64,000 nucleotides of DNA from Atopsyche davidsoni (GCA_022113835.1 JAILWY010000012.1:6820001-6884000), one strand, 5' to 3'; shown: positions 22,311 through 35,992, numbered from the stretch's first letter. Numbers and translations: made by a program. Notes: generated by a model not told the origin, from the sequence alone.

Positions 22311-24570
22311 TTTTTTATCCCAATAATAGTAGAAATGCTTGTAATTGTATATATTTTCGTTAACACTACTTATCAGAATGATTTGTTTCCCATTTTGAAA
22401 AATTTTGAGTTATTATGATTTTATTATATATCTATTTATGTTTTCTACGTACATCGTATTGAAAACAATGCTGTGGATGAGGGAGGATATTAAAAGAAAA
22501 CTGAGAACTGATAAGTGAACTTCGAGTTGCTTCGTTAATTTGCATACTCATTTAGTAACTAAGTGAATAAGCCGATCCAGATTCGTATAAAAACAATTTT
22601 AAAACTTCCTATTCGTTTTAAAGCCTAATATGTACTACATAATTCAATATGAATATTATTTAACAAACCTTTACAGTGCCCGGTATTTAGCACAATTGAC
22701 ATCTATTTATAATGATAAAACATTTAATGAATGGTAAATCGAACTAATCCACGTTTGTTACTTATTAGTAAGCTCGGGCATCCCCATGTATTACACATAT
22801 CATACTCGACATCCCTTGTCAGTCTCGCTTTGTGCTTTAAGTATAAAAGAATGATAATTTATTGCTTTCAATCCGACAAAAAATAGGTATAACTAATGCT
22901 ATGTATAATAAGTGAGAAGAGGCAATGTTTTTTTCGTAAGTCAATTTACTCTATTTTGGATAATCAGGTATTATCATAATGAAATCTTTTTTTCTGAATA
23001 AAATAAAGTTAAATGAGCATCGTTGAAATAGGGTCTAAAATACCTAATTAGTATATCCACCCAAAATTTATGGGTCCATACGTGAATTATTTAATTAATC
23101 CCAGAGAATCCTATCAAAGCATCATTGCGCGGCACTGATATTAGTGCATTGATTTTATAGTTTTTAAATAAAATCGATTTTATAAAATAAAAAAAACTTT
23201 TTTTACAGTTTAAAAATAACTTCGGGTGTTATTTCTGTACAGATCCTTAACTTGAAAATAGAAAGAAATAAAATATATCGAAGCGTCGTTTATTCCTATA
23301 TGTGATTTAGAAACAAGTCTCTTTTATATACAGTTTAGGCGTCAATTAGATAATATTCTGAGCCAGCTCTTCGAGCAAGAGTAATATTGTTACAAACCAA
23401 TTTTCGTAATGTAAGTTTTTACGTTTTTCCCCTTGCATTGGTGGATTGTTCTTGGGCGTTTATTTTTTCGCCATGTCGTGTGACGGATTATGGGAAAAGT
23501 TTTTTTTCTTTATTAAGATGTTATTTTTTTCTTTATCGCGGATATTAATAATGTAATGTGATTGGATTTTTATAACGAGGTGGGAAAGTTGCGTGTTGAA
23601 TTTTAGTTAATATCACCGGCCTTTCGGGCAAGGCTGTGAAATAGTACACCGAAGGGAGCTCTAAACTCTCTAATAAATATACCAAAGTTAACTAATAAAC
23701 GATGCTCTTATTTTTGGGTGCGATAAGCGGGACATTTCAATTCAGTTTTATTTCTAATAAATAAAATATTTTATAAATATTAAAGCGGCAGTTTATACAT
23801 ATATATTCAAATCCTAAAAATACTCATTAATAGTATTATATTATGACTTATTCTAACGACGAAATGATATACTTACTATGTATATAATAAAGACCTGCAA
23901 AAACACTGACTTATAAGAGGTTCCATCACTTTTTACCAAATTTCTTTACTTTTCACGATAACTCCCGTCCTTTGACAATTATCTAACTTGTGCAGAGAAA
24001 AAAGTTTGATCAGATCTAAAATATTGTTGGTAATAAAATGTCGTCATATCTCATTCTAATCACTGAAAACATTGAAAAATTTCAATTATAATGTTAAAAA
24101 ATACTTATTGCTATTATTAAACATGATTTCCATAAACCTATTTTTGAAAATATTATCACAGTCCATGCAATCAAATACATTACTAGTATTTTCAATTAAA
24201 AAATAAAAATAATGTAAAATAAAAATCAGTTATTTTATCTCAAAAAGTAAGAGTAGAAGTTTACTGTTTTTTAGTAACTATACTAACTTTATGTATATTT
24301 ATTAATGCAAATAATGTCTCTTAGGTGTTTATAATGTTATTTACTGTTAAATTTTATTGTTACTCGGTTTTAAGCATAGTTATCATTATTTTTATGGGAC
24401 ATTATTTATGCACTTACAGTATTTTTGTAAGAAGATACAGAAGTTTATTTGGCACATGGAAACCGGAACATGCAGATTTGTGAACTTTAAAACTCTATCA
24501 AAAATATGATAATAAATCAGAAAACCGCTGTCGTGTCCTTACTACGAAACAACAATCGGAATTTGAATAA
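22310..24570. other. AT-rich desert with a minor island
   Basis: Mostly AT-rich. A small island near 23605-23670 contains CACCGGCCTTTCGGGCAAGG. No gene, repeat pair or RNA is seen. Confidence 0.45.
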
Positions 24571-24665
24571 TTGGCATTCGTCCAGACACAAATTTAATTT
24601 GTAAAGTCAGGGGTGCGGCAACGGGGGTGGCCGTACGGGTCTGTTAATAATCAAAGGAGAAATAA
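24570..24665. promoter_or_regulatory. Small GC-rich block
   Basis: CAGGGGTGCGGCAACGGGGG and following G-rich sequence stand out against the flanks. The start resembles a hAT terminus, but no opposite terminus was found, and only three G runs of three or more occur. Confidence 0.2.
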
Positions 24666-26080
24666 TTTTAGCACTCCATTAGGTTGTATTAGGTAAAGGC
24701 TTCTAAAGAAAAACATGCTATTCTTGAACACGTCAAGGTTTAATGGAATTGGGTTAGCAACACCTGATTTATTAACTAGAGCAGAAATAGGATTACTTTG
24801 CTCAGGTTGTATTGAAAAAAAAAATGCTATTTTGATTTATAAGCAATGACATATGGTATATATTTTTAGAAGTAAGCCAGTTAATAATGATTCATTGTTA
24901 ATTTGAAAAGAAAATGTAATGAAGATTTATATAGATTTTTTATTCTATTAATACTTGGTAATTGGAAGTAAATTAAAATGCTTGTTCTTTATAATAAATT
25001 AACCATTTGTGTTACAACAGTTTATTTCTGACAAAAGTTAGTAGTCAAATTTAGATAAATTCTATAACATTATATAAACTGTCTTTTATATATGCCTAAA
25101 CTGAAACATAAAGTTTATTGATAATCTGAAAAATCTTTGTACTCTTACAACAATTTAAAAAGATATTATCATTGGTTACTTAAGTAAAAACATTCATCTG
25201 ATTTTTGTATTTTTCCGTTTTTATCTAATTCTTATGTAAACGAAAATGTAATGATTCGTATTATTTAAACAGAAAGCATTTTCATGTTGGGAAAATTATA
25301 ATGTCGACTTGAAGGCATGTCATGACAGCCTTCCATAATGTTATAAAGAAAATTCATAATATGAATAGGGTATTAACCTTATTCTGATATTTACGCTCAG
25401 GTATCAAACATTACAGGGTGTATTCCTTAATCACGTTGTCACACCTTTTTGAAATTCTTGACATCTATTTGGTTTTATTAAATTGAAAAATGATGTGTCT
25501 AATTAGACAGTAATTTGTATGCACGCTATATTATTATATAATGGTTGTGGTGTAATATAATATTAATGAATTAACCTTGTTAATAAAATTTGTCTGTATT
25601 TCAAAATACTCGCCAAAAAACTAACGAGGTTGTTGTACAATCGTATGTTTATTTAAGGGAGAATGTTTTTTTATTTCTCTTTTGCTAGTTTTGAATGTTG
25701 TCGGTAAACAAAAAAAACGTTTAATAGTTAATAAAAATACCACTTTTATTAATAACGTAGTTTAATCGGTCGTTTATTTTAAATGTGCCATTCTTTTTTG
25801 TATTATTTGTTTATTTTACGAGCTCTTAAAAAATATCACAAAGGGTGTTATTTACTCACCCAGAAAAATAATAACAACCTTTTAATTGTTTCATATTATA
25901 TAATCTTGTGCTTTTCTGCGAACTCACAGTTTATAAGTTTTTCAGAGGGTAAAATGGAATATTATATGAATAAGGTATTCTCTTGCTTGTGGTGGTAATG
26001 TAAAATAAAAATTATTTTTTGGGAACAAGAGTAAAGAAAAAATGTGTCAACTATTAGAAAAAAAAAAACAGTATTTGGTA
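24665..26080. other. AT-rich desert
   Basis: AT-rich sequence. ACAGGGTG near 25413 again recalls DNA-transposon ends but has no partner. A 71-codon frame at 25783-25998 is AT-driven. Confidence 0.5.
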
Positions 26081-26480
26081 TTTCATCTACTTGTTGTTTA
26101 CAGCTGCAAAGGGCCGGGTCGGTGAATTGGCAATTTCCGTTCTTTCTCTGCAAGTGCCATTCCCGCCGCTCAAGTGAGAATTGTCCGTATAAACACGGGC
26201 GCAGGGCGATCCGTTATGAGGATGGACGCCGTACAGTATACGACCTCCATTGTAGGCCTGATTAAAGTCAATTACATAAATTAGCAGCTCCGAGAGATTA
26301 CGCCAGCGGCTTAATGGGTTGTTATCCAATTACGTGAAATCTGTTGCGGGGTTCAGATCCGCTGCTTTTAATTTATCGTTTATAGGTTTTAATTGATTCG
26401 TTGAAGATGATACCAACGCTACGTGAGTAAACTCTTCTACACAGAACACAGTGAAGGTTTAATACGGGCAGTGAGTTTAA
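26080..26480. promoter_or_regulatory. Large GC-rich island, homeodomain motifs
   Basis: About 300 bp of balanced composition with GAATTGGCAATTT (inverted AATTG/CAATT), GTCAATTACATAAATTAG, CTTAATGGG and CCAATTACG. Frames are open on both strands with no domain. This is among the best conserved-element candidates by appearance. Confidence 0.38.
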
Positions 26481-26627
26481 ATTAAATTATATAAATATTT
26501 TCATTGTAGATAAACAATGGATTTTAAAACTGAGCATGCATTCTTATGTACTAAATCTTAGATAAACATAACATGTGTTTACTATAAACTTTATAATAAG
26601 CATCGCGTGTTAAGTACCTTAGTAAAA

Positions 26628-26642
26628 ATGTATACTATTTCA
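26628..26642 (+). repeat. Target-site duplication, left copy
   Basis: ATGTATACTATTTCA, repeated exactly at 26961-26975. Confidence 0.8.
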
Positions 26643-26960
26643 AATATTAAAAAATGATTAAAGAAACTCTCAGAAAAATATCATGTGTGGGATTAAAACC
26701 CACATCCCCAAGCTTAAATGACCGGTGCATTACCAATTAGGCCAACGAATCACTATTTACTTGGCAAGAATTTTTAACAATCATATCCTCTAAGTGAAAC
26801 AATGTACTTACCTATTATGCCAGTAAAATATTTTTCTGTGAGTTTCTTTAATTATTTTTCAATATTTGAAAAAATCTACTTAATCATTATCAATCAATAA
26901 AACCTGTATAGGCAAAATCGTACTTCCTGTGAGACGGTCTTCACAAAAAATCAATAATAT
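26643..26960 (+). mobile_element. tRNA-derived SINE-like element, copy 2
   Basis: Reads inverted body fragment and inverted tRNA-like head (26655-26756, decayed B-box ATTAAAACCCAC), then a spacer shared with copy 3 in opposite orientation, then a forward body (from about 26827) and the family tail with GGTCTTCACAA and an A-rich end. A perfect 15-bp duplication flanks it. The two halves are diverged, so this copy is older than copy 1. Confidence 0.8.
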
Positions 26961-26975
26961 ATGTATACTATTTCA
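26961..26975 (+). repeat. Target-site duplication, right copy
   Basis: ATGTATACTATTTCA, identical to 26628-26642. Confidence 0.8.
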
Positions 26976-27690
26976 TTTCGAAGTACATCAGGTCAAATTA
27001 TTTTTTAAAGTATCGTGATTTCAATTATTTATATTTTATATCAAAATATTTTTATTAGAATATTTCATGAAATATTTATTAAATACGTAGATTGATTAAA
27101 ATTATAAAACATTATAAAAATCAAAGGAGTATTCAGCACAAATTATATGTATTTATTTTGAAAAGACAGAAAATAAAATTTAAATTTAACGAAACGGATT
27201 TTTTATAAGTTCAAAATAATCGCTTTATAAATTGAAAAGTATACTAAAAAATGAAACTTCTATATTCATTTTGAGTGACAAATAACTTTAATACACAATC
27301 CCAACAGACTATAACCGTACGCACTAAATGAAAAAGATTTGAGCGGTGAATTCTTGAATAGAAAGTCTACTTCAAATTATTTTCAGAAATAATATGAAAT
27401 GTCCAATTGAAAGTCTCCACGCATTTAATGATTGAATATTCTTTCATCAAACATCATTAAAAAAAATACTTTATAAAGTAACATTAAAGCCTATTTAACT
27501 TCTTAAAAAATACTTATAAATTAAGCTTTTACATAAAAGTATCACGCTGTTGCCTTTCTTGGTAGTATTAATTCACTCTTAGAAAATCTCTTTAAAAAAT
27601 AATAAATAACTAGAAAAAGTAATTACGACCTATGGATAAATATTCAATACAAGCAACTGTATCTATTCCAGTTGGTTTAAAAAAAGACCG
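26976..27690. other. AT-rich desert
   Basis: AT-rich sequence without recognisable features. Confidence 0.5.
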
Positions 27691-27860
27691 AGTATATTTC
27701 AATAGAAGATGAAGCCTGCAGAGAGGGCTTGCACCAACCTACTCTGTATGATTTTCCCATAAATATTGTAAGAAATAATAACAGACCCCGTTGGGGGCAT
27801 TAGGGAGCGTCTGCACTTTACCAGGGCCTCCAACATAAAATTAAATACTTAATATAAACA
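27690..27860. promoter_or_regulatory. Small GC-rich island
   Basis: Two short GC-rich patches (27705-27750 and 27783-27835) with no splice-supported frame. Regulatory by composition only. Confidence 0.2.
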
Positions 27861-29690
27861 AACTTAGCGGTGGAGTGCAGAAGGTAATGAAGCATTAATG
27901 GATTTTGAACTGGATGATTTTTTTTTTTGGGGAGACGTATTTGTGTTGATTGAATAACACAACTTAGAGAGTATACATAAACATATTCTTTTAAATAAAA
28001 TCTATTTTTATGAATTCAAAACAGTGTTTGTCTATATATTAACCTAACCATCATTATGGTTTGACGTTTATCATATATATTTTAACTGTAGCATTGCCCT
28101 AAAATAATTTGACCCTCATTTAAAAATGGCAAAAATATTTGTCCATGCATGAATGAAATGGCATTATATACAATACATTATTATTTAAATATTTGATAAT
28201 TAGTAAATATTTAAACTGTTTAATTATACCAATAGCTTTTTTAGCCTTATGCGCTTCGAATCAACCACCGTTATCTCCAGTTCAAAAAAAAGCTTTTTTT
28301 TAATGACTATTTGTATTTTTGACATACAATATCGCATCAAAATTTTTGTTCTACCTGTGAAATGATGGATATTATAACAAACAGATTCTTTAATCACTTG
28401 AAACTAGTCAATATAACGATTTTTTTTACCACTCTTGTTTATAAGTTGAATTCATTTGTTATTTGCTCTTAAGTAATGTATTTCAATATAACTTTTTACT
28501 CGCGCTGGAGAGTTGCATATTTAAAAGAAATTGATATTTTTTACATAGCTTTAATGGCGGTGGAAATTGACTAGAAAAATGCAGGCAACCCTAAAGCGCT
28601 CTCAGGTGTCTATAAAATTCATAGGTCGGTGGCTTTTTGTTGCAACACGTTAAGTTTTATGAAGACAGTAAAGGCTCCAAGGAAAAAATACCCCTCTGCT
28701 ACAAAGCCTTTAAATCTTGAAGAATCTTTGGCCGAAACTTACACAACAAATTTTTTTTCAGTTATTTTTATAAAAAAATGTATAGAGTAAAAATCACAAT
28801 ATCTTTTTAAAGATGATCTAGTTAAGAATTTTTAATAATTTATTTTGAAGGTAAAATATTAATTTGTTAAATAATTTAAAAAAATTAGAATATCAGATAT
28901 TTTTAGTGAAATTGAATAGGTTTAGATAATAATGATTTAAAACTATGTGGGTGGTATAAATACATGTTCACAAAAGGTACTCCACGCAGGTTCTTCTTTA
29001 TTAGACAGTACAGTACTTAAGTGAATAATATGTATATAAATTTGCAGATTTATCTTATCATAAATGGAAAATAATGACCAGTTTAGGTCATGGTTTGAAG
29101 GCTAGTAGTAAAATTTAAGCACAACTTTATATGGACATTCAAAACTATGGTTGTTGGGTCGTCAATCGATCCCAAAATTTGAAATTTTGACCCAAACCAA
29201 AGCGTGTCTGCAAACTTTCATCAGGCTACGTGAATATTTCACTAAAATTTCTAGAATTCGATAGTAAAGTACAGAATATTGGTACTTGTTATTTGTAGTT
29301 CTTAATTGAACAAGACTCACCTTAATACATACAAGTGAAGTGAAAACACTAAGGGAACATTTGATCGTATTATTTGTATTCAGAAATTGATAAAACTATA
29401 TCTATGGACGTCTCAAAATAAAATCCAGAATAGAAGTTATTTATTCCAAACGAGGTGGAATAAAGCATTTGAGATTTTTGTTATAAAAAAATATTAGACT
29501 GAATTTTTTTCACCACGGGGAAGAAAGAAATACATATATATTTATAATATATTAAGTATAATATCGTGCTTCTCAATAACTAATAAAATAAACTTATGGC
29601 GTTTTTATCGCAAAAATATTGACATAGTTTGCTTGGTTTACGTATAATTAACTATAAATCACAAATTTTGTTGCAGCGATAATTGACTGT
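27860..29690. other. AT-rich desert with weak island
   Basis: AT-rich, with modestly higher G+C at 28500-28740. A perfect small palindrome, CAAAATTTGAAATTTTG, lies near 29173-29189. Nothing else recognised. Confidence 0.45.
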
Positions 29691-29985
29691 ATGCGATTAT
29701 AATCAATCGAATACGGAGAATTTATTACTTGTTTCCATACGATAATCAAATGCTGTTTGAAACACTAGCTAGTAAAATGATCACGACATGTTATTGTACG
29801 GTTCATGTACTGCTGCATTAAAGACAAACATTTTATCTTGCCTTTACATGCGATTGGACAAAATTGTCATGTGTGCATCGTACGGGCAACGACTGAATTA
29901 TACGGCAAACAGCTGGAAAAACGATGAAACAGCGGGAGATCAATGTTTCAAAGGTGCCTTGTATGCAACAGAAGATTAAAAAAGT
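29690..29985. promoter_or_regulatory. Balanced-composition island
   Basis: An even-composition block with a 63-codon plus-strand frame (29788-29979) that starts with a TTG codon and has no domain. The sequence looks constrained but no motif dominates. Enhancer or exon unresolved. Confidence 0.22.
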
Positions 29986-31250
29986 ATATTACCAAAACCG
30001 ATTCCATATGCGCTGATGAATTTATTTGTATGCATTTTATTAAAAAAAACTTAATACCTGTTTAGTTGGGAAAATAAACGGAGCAAAGCGTAATATCGAG
30101 TAAATATAGTAAAGTCATTTAAAATAAAATGAAAATAAATGTAGTCTTATCAAATTTTTTCAGTTTTTGTCTTGTGCTTTTGTCATAATACCGTAATTCA
30201 CTAAAGACAAATCGAATTAGCATTTTTTTTGAATATACCTGTAAAAAGATAAACGAAGCAATTTTAAGAAATGATCAACATCAAAAAAAGTGTATTTATT
30301 AATTTAAAAATAAGTTTAAAAATATTAATCAATTTTGGTTATATGAATATTGTAGTAATTTTTCATAATAAATAGAGTAACATAAACATTCAAAAATTAC
30401 ACTAAGATTATTTATAATCACTTCAATGCTAATATAAAACTTTTTAAATTAAGTCATAAAAATTATTTAGATGGTAAAAGTAAATTAATTACAATACAAT
30501 GCTCACTAATTTAAAACAACATGCATGCATATTCATAGGGTGAAATATACATAATAAATACACAAGTAACTGACCTATGAAGGGATATAAAACGCGTAGT
30601 GTCCAGTCTCCAGGTGTTTTTTTTATTATAAAATTTATAAAACACAACAGTAATGTGCTTGGTAAAAACACAACAGAATTTAATTGTAATTATTCAAGGT
30701 TTGTTATTTCAGGAGACTAATAATAATATCATGAATAATTCGTTTTGCGTAATGCGTCCGGTGAACAAATACGTTTGTAAAAGTATGGAAATGTTTCGTA
30801 GAGTATCGCATTCTTAGAAAAAAACTCCTCCTGGCCTTAAATGAAATATATTTCAGCTTTCTCTTTTTCTATAATTCACAAGATTATAGTTACAATAGAT
30901 AATATATATGGACGTAAAATTTCATTGAAATTCAATTTCAAAAAAGATAATTTACATTTTAGTAAAGTATATAAATCACTTCTCCTTGAAATAGATAAAC
31001 TTTATTGAGGTTATTTTGTAGGAATTTACAAGTTTGAAATAATTTTTCAGGTTACATTTTCATATGTAAAGTTAGTTTTAAAAACTTCGTTTTTTAATAG
31101 AAAGGATTCCCGTCAAGTTAAATTCAAAGTATTTCTATCGGTTTATTGACTGCCTGGATATCTTTTATAGCTCAGTTTTTTCGTAATAAAAAGTAATGTC
31201 CTTTATAAAATCAAACAGAGAGTTTAGAGTATCTGACACAATATCCATGA
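29985..31250. other. AT-rich desert
   Basis: AT-rich sequence; no feature supported. Confidence 0.5.
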
Positions 31251-31420
31251 TGACTTAATCTTGAACCCGGGGAGTGTGAGGCTCCAAATTATAGCCGGGG
31301 ATATTATTTATGTCCCACATAAATGTACGAGGGAACGAATCGAATATAGCTTGCTCGCTCATTTCGTTGCATCATAAATTTCATCGCGTAACTAATTCAT
31401 CGCAGGGTAGTTTGTCGAAG
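31250..31420. promoter_or_regulatory. Small GC-richer island
   Basis: Balanced block with GAACCCGGGGAGTGTGAGG and further GC-rich strings. No frame of interest. Confidence 0.22.
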
Positions 31421-33860
31421 TATTGAATCATCAAGCTACAATAAAGAACAATAATTATACACAAATTTAAAAAAAACGAAGCGTTTACATAATACGATAC
31501 AATAAAAAATGAAATGTGAATTTTTATTTAAAATATTTACAGTGGTTTTTGTGACTGCACGACTCATTTTTTAAAATAATTTTAAGCTCATTAAATAAAA
31601 ACATGATTATTTAGTTTTATTCTTTATATTGAAGAATCCGGATATATATATTTATTTTCTCTCACTCCATCTAAGTAAAAGTAAAAAGTGTAAATCCTAA
31701 TATTGATGTAAAAGTTTTAAAAAAAATTATAAAATATTAGGATAATAAATAAAGTTAAAGATTGTTAAAGTATAAACGCAAAAATTAGAAGTTTCTTTTT
31801 AATTTAACACAAGCAATGTATTAATTTCTTAACTTAAGATAATGCGACCACGATAAAATGGTGGCGATGAAATTAAATTCGACGAACTAGTAAAAAGCCT
31901 AAACAGAAGTGGCTCCAGCGGACTCAGGTTTTTTATTTGTTAAGCGCTTTACCTACAGAAGGGTGAGATATAAAGTATACCCAGTCATAATTTATATAAA
32001 AAGGGGATATTTACGTTCAAAGGGCATTGTTATGGGAAATATATTATATGTTGGAGCTGGGATTCGATTTTTTTACTTATCTGTCGACCGACAAAGCTTG
32101 ATTGTTAGATTAATTCAAGGGAATCTAAACATTAATATGAAAGCAATACCTTTGAAAAATCATGTATTAAGACAAGATGGTTTTTAATAAACAAACGTTC
32201 AGCCAAAATATACGTATTTTTATGCATTTATTATCATTTCAAATAGTAAAAAATACTTTATTTTAGAGAATTTCAGTGATGCTTGATTTACAGTGGAGAC
32301 CGGAGTCTAAAAGTTTTTTATTAAATTGTTTACATATTATATGTGATATTATAAACGATATAATTTAAAGAAAGTGACATCTCTGTTCTGTATGAATTTA
32401 AAAAAAGGATCAATAATCTACAAACCTTATGTCTAACACAAAGAAAAAGAAATTCAAGTAGTAAGTATTAAATGACCCTTTGGATTAATTTATACCTGGA
32501 TTTTTCCATTGATGCTAAGCCAAGTGGAATTGTGTATATTGTTCCGACATTTTGTTACTTTAATGTTCTAGAAAGACAATGTCGAAATTTTACATGTACT
32601 CGGAATTAAAACGTACCATTTCATGATGTAGTTTCATTGGTACCTAAGCTCTGTTTTAAATTATTATTAAGTTGTAATATTCATGATGGAATTATATATT
32701 GATACATCTGAAAACTGCTGTATTGGAAGTGCACATATTTTAGAATAATTTTTATTTATTAGCGTATGTAATAAATTACTCAGTGAACTAACTGATAAAA
32801 ATATTTGATATGTTTGTTTACATTAACATAAATATATGTAATTTGCCTGTATATTTTACATACAATATCCGATTGTAATAATTTTTAAACACGCAAAACC
32901 ACATTTATTCTGAATATTTAAATAATAATTTATGAAATTTATTGCAGCAGGGATTTTATAAAATATGGGTCAGAGCCCATCAAATCATACATTATTCACA
33001 GAATTCAGTTTCCGTAGATTTTATTTCAGGGCAATAAATGTCAAAATAAATCAAACATTTTACATTTAAATTCATTGGAAATATCATGTGTGATAATTTA
33101 AATTTATGTAGAGCGGTCAGGTGCACTATCTTAAATTTATTTATTGAAGGAAGGTAGGCACGAGGTTTGTGCCCTGAAGGCAGATGGAAAGTAGTCATAT
33201 TAATTATCTCACAGTAGCCTATACGGTTTGGGTTAAACTGCTATTGTTTTATAAGCCTGAGTGAGAACTTAAAAAATATAGATTTATTTATTATGTTCAA
33301 AAGCATTCATTTTGTTTTTTTTTTAAATTCATATGTTAATAGATTAGAAACATTAGTTATTATAAAAGGGGATTTTTTATAAGTGATATTAGTATTTATT
33401 CAAATTACAAAGCATTACGTTCAAATATAAATAAGGTATAATTTTTGTATAAACATATTTTAGATAAATAATACATAATGCTAAAAAATAATGTATTATC
33501 AGAGATTTCGGTATTTTTAAAAATTTAAATAGATTTGAAAATAATATTTCTAATTTCGTATAGAGCTAGCAATTATTTTTATACATAGATATTTTCTATT
33601 TCAATGAATATTTAGAGAATTTAGCATTAAGTATTGATAGCGCCAACTGTATTGAAGTGAAAGATTCCATTTCTTTAACTCTGTATTATAGATGCGTCGA
33701 TTCAGTTATCAAAAGACATGATTAATTAATAACAGATGTGTTCTCTCCTTTTTCTATAATATCGTTGCATACGTGTATCAAAAGTTTCAAAGTGACAATG
33801 AAAGGTTTAAAAAAATTTGTGTCCTTTAGTAAAGTTAATTAAGTATTTCAGGATTCTTAA
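31420..33860. other. AT-rich desert
   Basis: AT-rich. A 92-codon frame at 31909-32187 begins with a non-ATG codon and has no domain; it is probably chance. A minor balanced patch lies near 33110-33190. Confidence 0.5.
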
Positions 33861-34180
33861 GGCCTTACCCTATTTAATCCTTCTTCGATCACAGCGGGAC
33901 CATATGCCGCGGAAAGGAGGCACTCTGTCCTTACATTCACCATTGTGCTTTATTGAAATAATGTAGCTTTTTCACGGCGAGTGCCTCCTGACTTGCATTT
34001 TTTGCCGCACGCGTGTTGCGTGTGCATTCCTGCCCGACCGACCGGAACTCATGCCGAGGACCATTATCCACTTACTGCATTATGCGTTTATATGCGTTTA
34101 ATAATGCAACTGACGTATAATACTGGCGAGGGACAATGCTAGCGTGTGCCTGTTGTGACAGACCGACTCGGCGATGGGGC
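33860..34180. promoter_or_regulatory. GC-rich island with tandem and inverted motifs
   Basis: GCACGCGTGTTGCGTGTG near 34007-34024 is bHLH-PAS-like. TATGCGTTTA occurs twice in tandem (34081-34100) and is bracketed by TGCATTAT (34076-34083) and its inverse ATAATGCA (34101-34108). No coding frame is supported. Likely a compact regulatory element. Confidence 0.38.
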
Positions 34181-35190
34181 GATAAAAAATATTTCCACAA
34201 TGTATGAGTGGTTTTTTAAGCTTGTGTGTGTACATTTTTTTCAAAATATGCTATCTACTAATATGAGCATGAGCATATATATGATATTATATTAAAAACA
34301 TCAATAAGTTTAAATTAAACTCTCAAAATAATCTATTTATTTTCGCATATATTTATAGCACACGATATTTTACTCCATTACAGTTTAAAAACATAAGCTA
34401 TGGATAAAAGCCTATTATATTTAACGGGTATGTTATGAACACTAGTGATTATTAGCGTGTCATATTTTAGATATTATAGTATTATAAAAGTTTTAACGTA
34501 TTATGTTCGATTGTTATTGATATTCATACTATATTTAGCCGAGAGTCCATCAATCAATTTTATGGACAAATTTGTTATATATTATATTAGACGGTTTTAA
34601 TGACGAATGTCGTTAAAAATGGTACGCGTGACATTTGAACCCTGGTTCAACTGGTTGAACGACTTGTAGCAAAAAATAGACTTAAATTTGTAGTGGCATT
34701 TAACCTGCTAGAATTAAGTAACTAACGATAGTAAAAAAATGTGTATATTAAAGATAAAGTAAATGAAACCATTCTGCACGTATGTTTTATTTAACAAAAA
34801 AAATAATTTCCACTGTCATTTAAGTTTACACGAAAAGCAACGGATGTCACTAACTATATAATGTTTAAATATATCTTTTGAAATAAATTTTTTTTGGGAA
34901 CACTTTTTAAAAATACAAAAAAAGTCGGGGTGGGTTTAAATGTGTGTTGCGTGTGAAGATGTGGTGTGACTGCAGTTTTTACGCCTTCGAAGGTGTTACC
35001 TTCCACTTTAAGATACTTATTATGCGTTCACATTACGTCAATATATATACTTTGGTCATTTAGGTTTCCTGCATCTGCCAAATTATATAATGCGATGTTT
35101 ATTATATATTTAAATATAATAATTATGCTCTTACTTTGAAGTAAAATGTAAATGCGAAATTCATTTAAAAATCATGCCATGTGATATTTA
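34180..35190. other. AT-rich stretch with nested palindromes
   Basis: Mostly AT-rich. Two overlapping perfect palindromes occur: TTGAACC-CT-GGTTCAA (34635-34650) and GTTCAAC-TG-GTTGAAC (34645-34660); the second contains AACTGGTT, a Grainyhead/CP2-type site. A small GC-richer patch lies at 34925-35000. Confidence 0.45.
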
Positions 35191-35265
35191 GAAATTCAAT
35201 ATTTTTGACAGAGAGTACATGGTGGAATTCCATTTTAATATTTTAAATAATAAGTTAAATACATG
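35191..35265 (+). repeat. 75-bp direct repeat, copy A
   Basis: About 92% identical to 35993-36067. Both begin GAAATTCAATATTTTTGACA and include GGTGGAATTCCATTT. Immediately after the repeat copy A continues AGTGATTTTTCCAC, whose reverse complement follows copy B, so the flank is inverted between the copies. Confidence 0.8.
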
Positions 35266-35992
35266 AGTGATTTTTCCACATATAGAATTTTATTGGTAAC
35301 CGGTTTCGCCAATTTTTTACGTTGGCGTTATCAAACAGAATATGATATTTACGCTGAAGTATTATTGCAAAGTATAAAAGTATCTTTATGTGCTCAGGTT
35401 TGTTGAAATAATTTCATTGACACCAAAATCCAGTCTGTCTTTGTCGGCTTGATTTTAAAGTATACCTTTTAAATAGAGCAACAATATACATATATTTGTT
35501 TATTTCATCAATACATCATGCTCATAAAAAGTGGCAGTTGAGAATTATTTGCCACTAAAGCTTAATGGCAAGGTTGAAAAAGTAACCGCGCCATAAGCTG
35601 TTTTTTGCTTTTTAGTTGTGAAATGTGTAGTCTGTGAATATCTAAATACTGTTTTGATGTAGCATTATTTGAAAGCAAAAGCTGGCCCTTGTCAGTGTAA
35701 AAAGCTCGCGTCAGAGGTTTATTGGCCAATCTATTTTGTTTGAAATAAAAACGTTCAGAAATCGCTAGTTGTTTTGCCTTCATTTGCCTTTTAAATCGCG
35801 GCCGTTATTCGAGTCATAAAACGAGGCTAGACAGCTCTATTTCACGGTAAACATAAAAGTGACGTCTCTCATACTTATATTGTAATATCATAAATATTTG
35901 ATCTAGCAATAAGAGGTGCTCGCCACTTTCATTTTCCGTTAAAAATGAGCTGTAGTATATTTGCGCTTTTCATCAAAATATTATTTAAAATT
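35266..35992. mobile_element. Segment bounded by 75-bp repeats, possible element
   Basis: The interior has AACCGGTTT (35298-35306), a perfect Grainyhead consensus, then a CGCCAA/TTGGCG small inverted repeat, AT-rich DNA and a balanced island at 35530-35950. It has no transposase or reverse transcriptase. Terminal direct repeats suggest a short LTR-like (TRIM) element or a segmental duplication; I cannot choose. Confidence 0.3.

Noticed and set aside
31909..32187. 92-codon plus-strand gene
   Set aside because: Non-ATG start, AT-rich, no recognisable domain or splice support.
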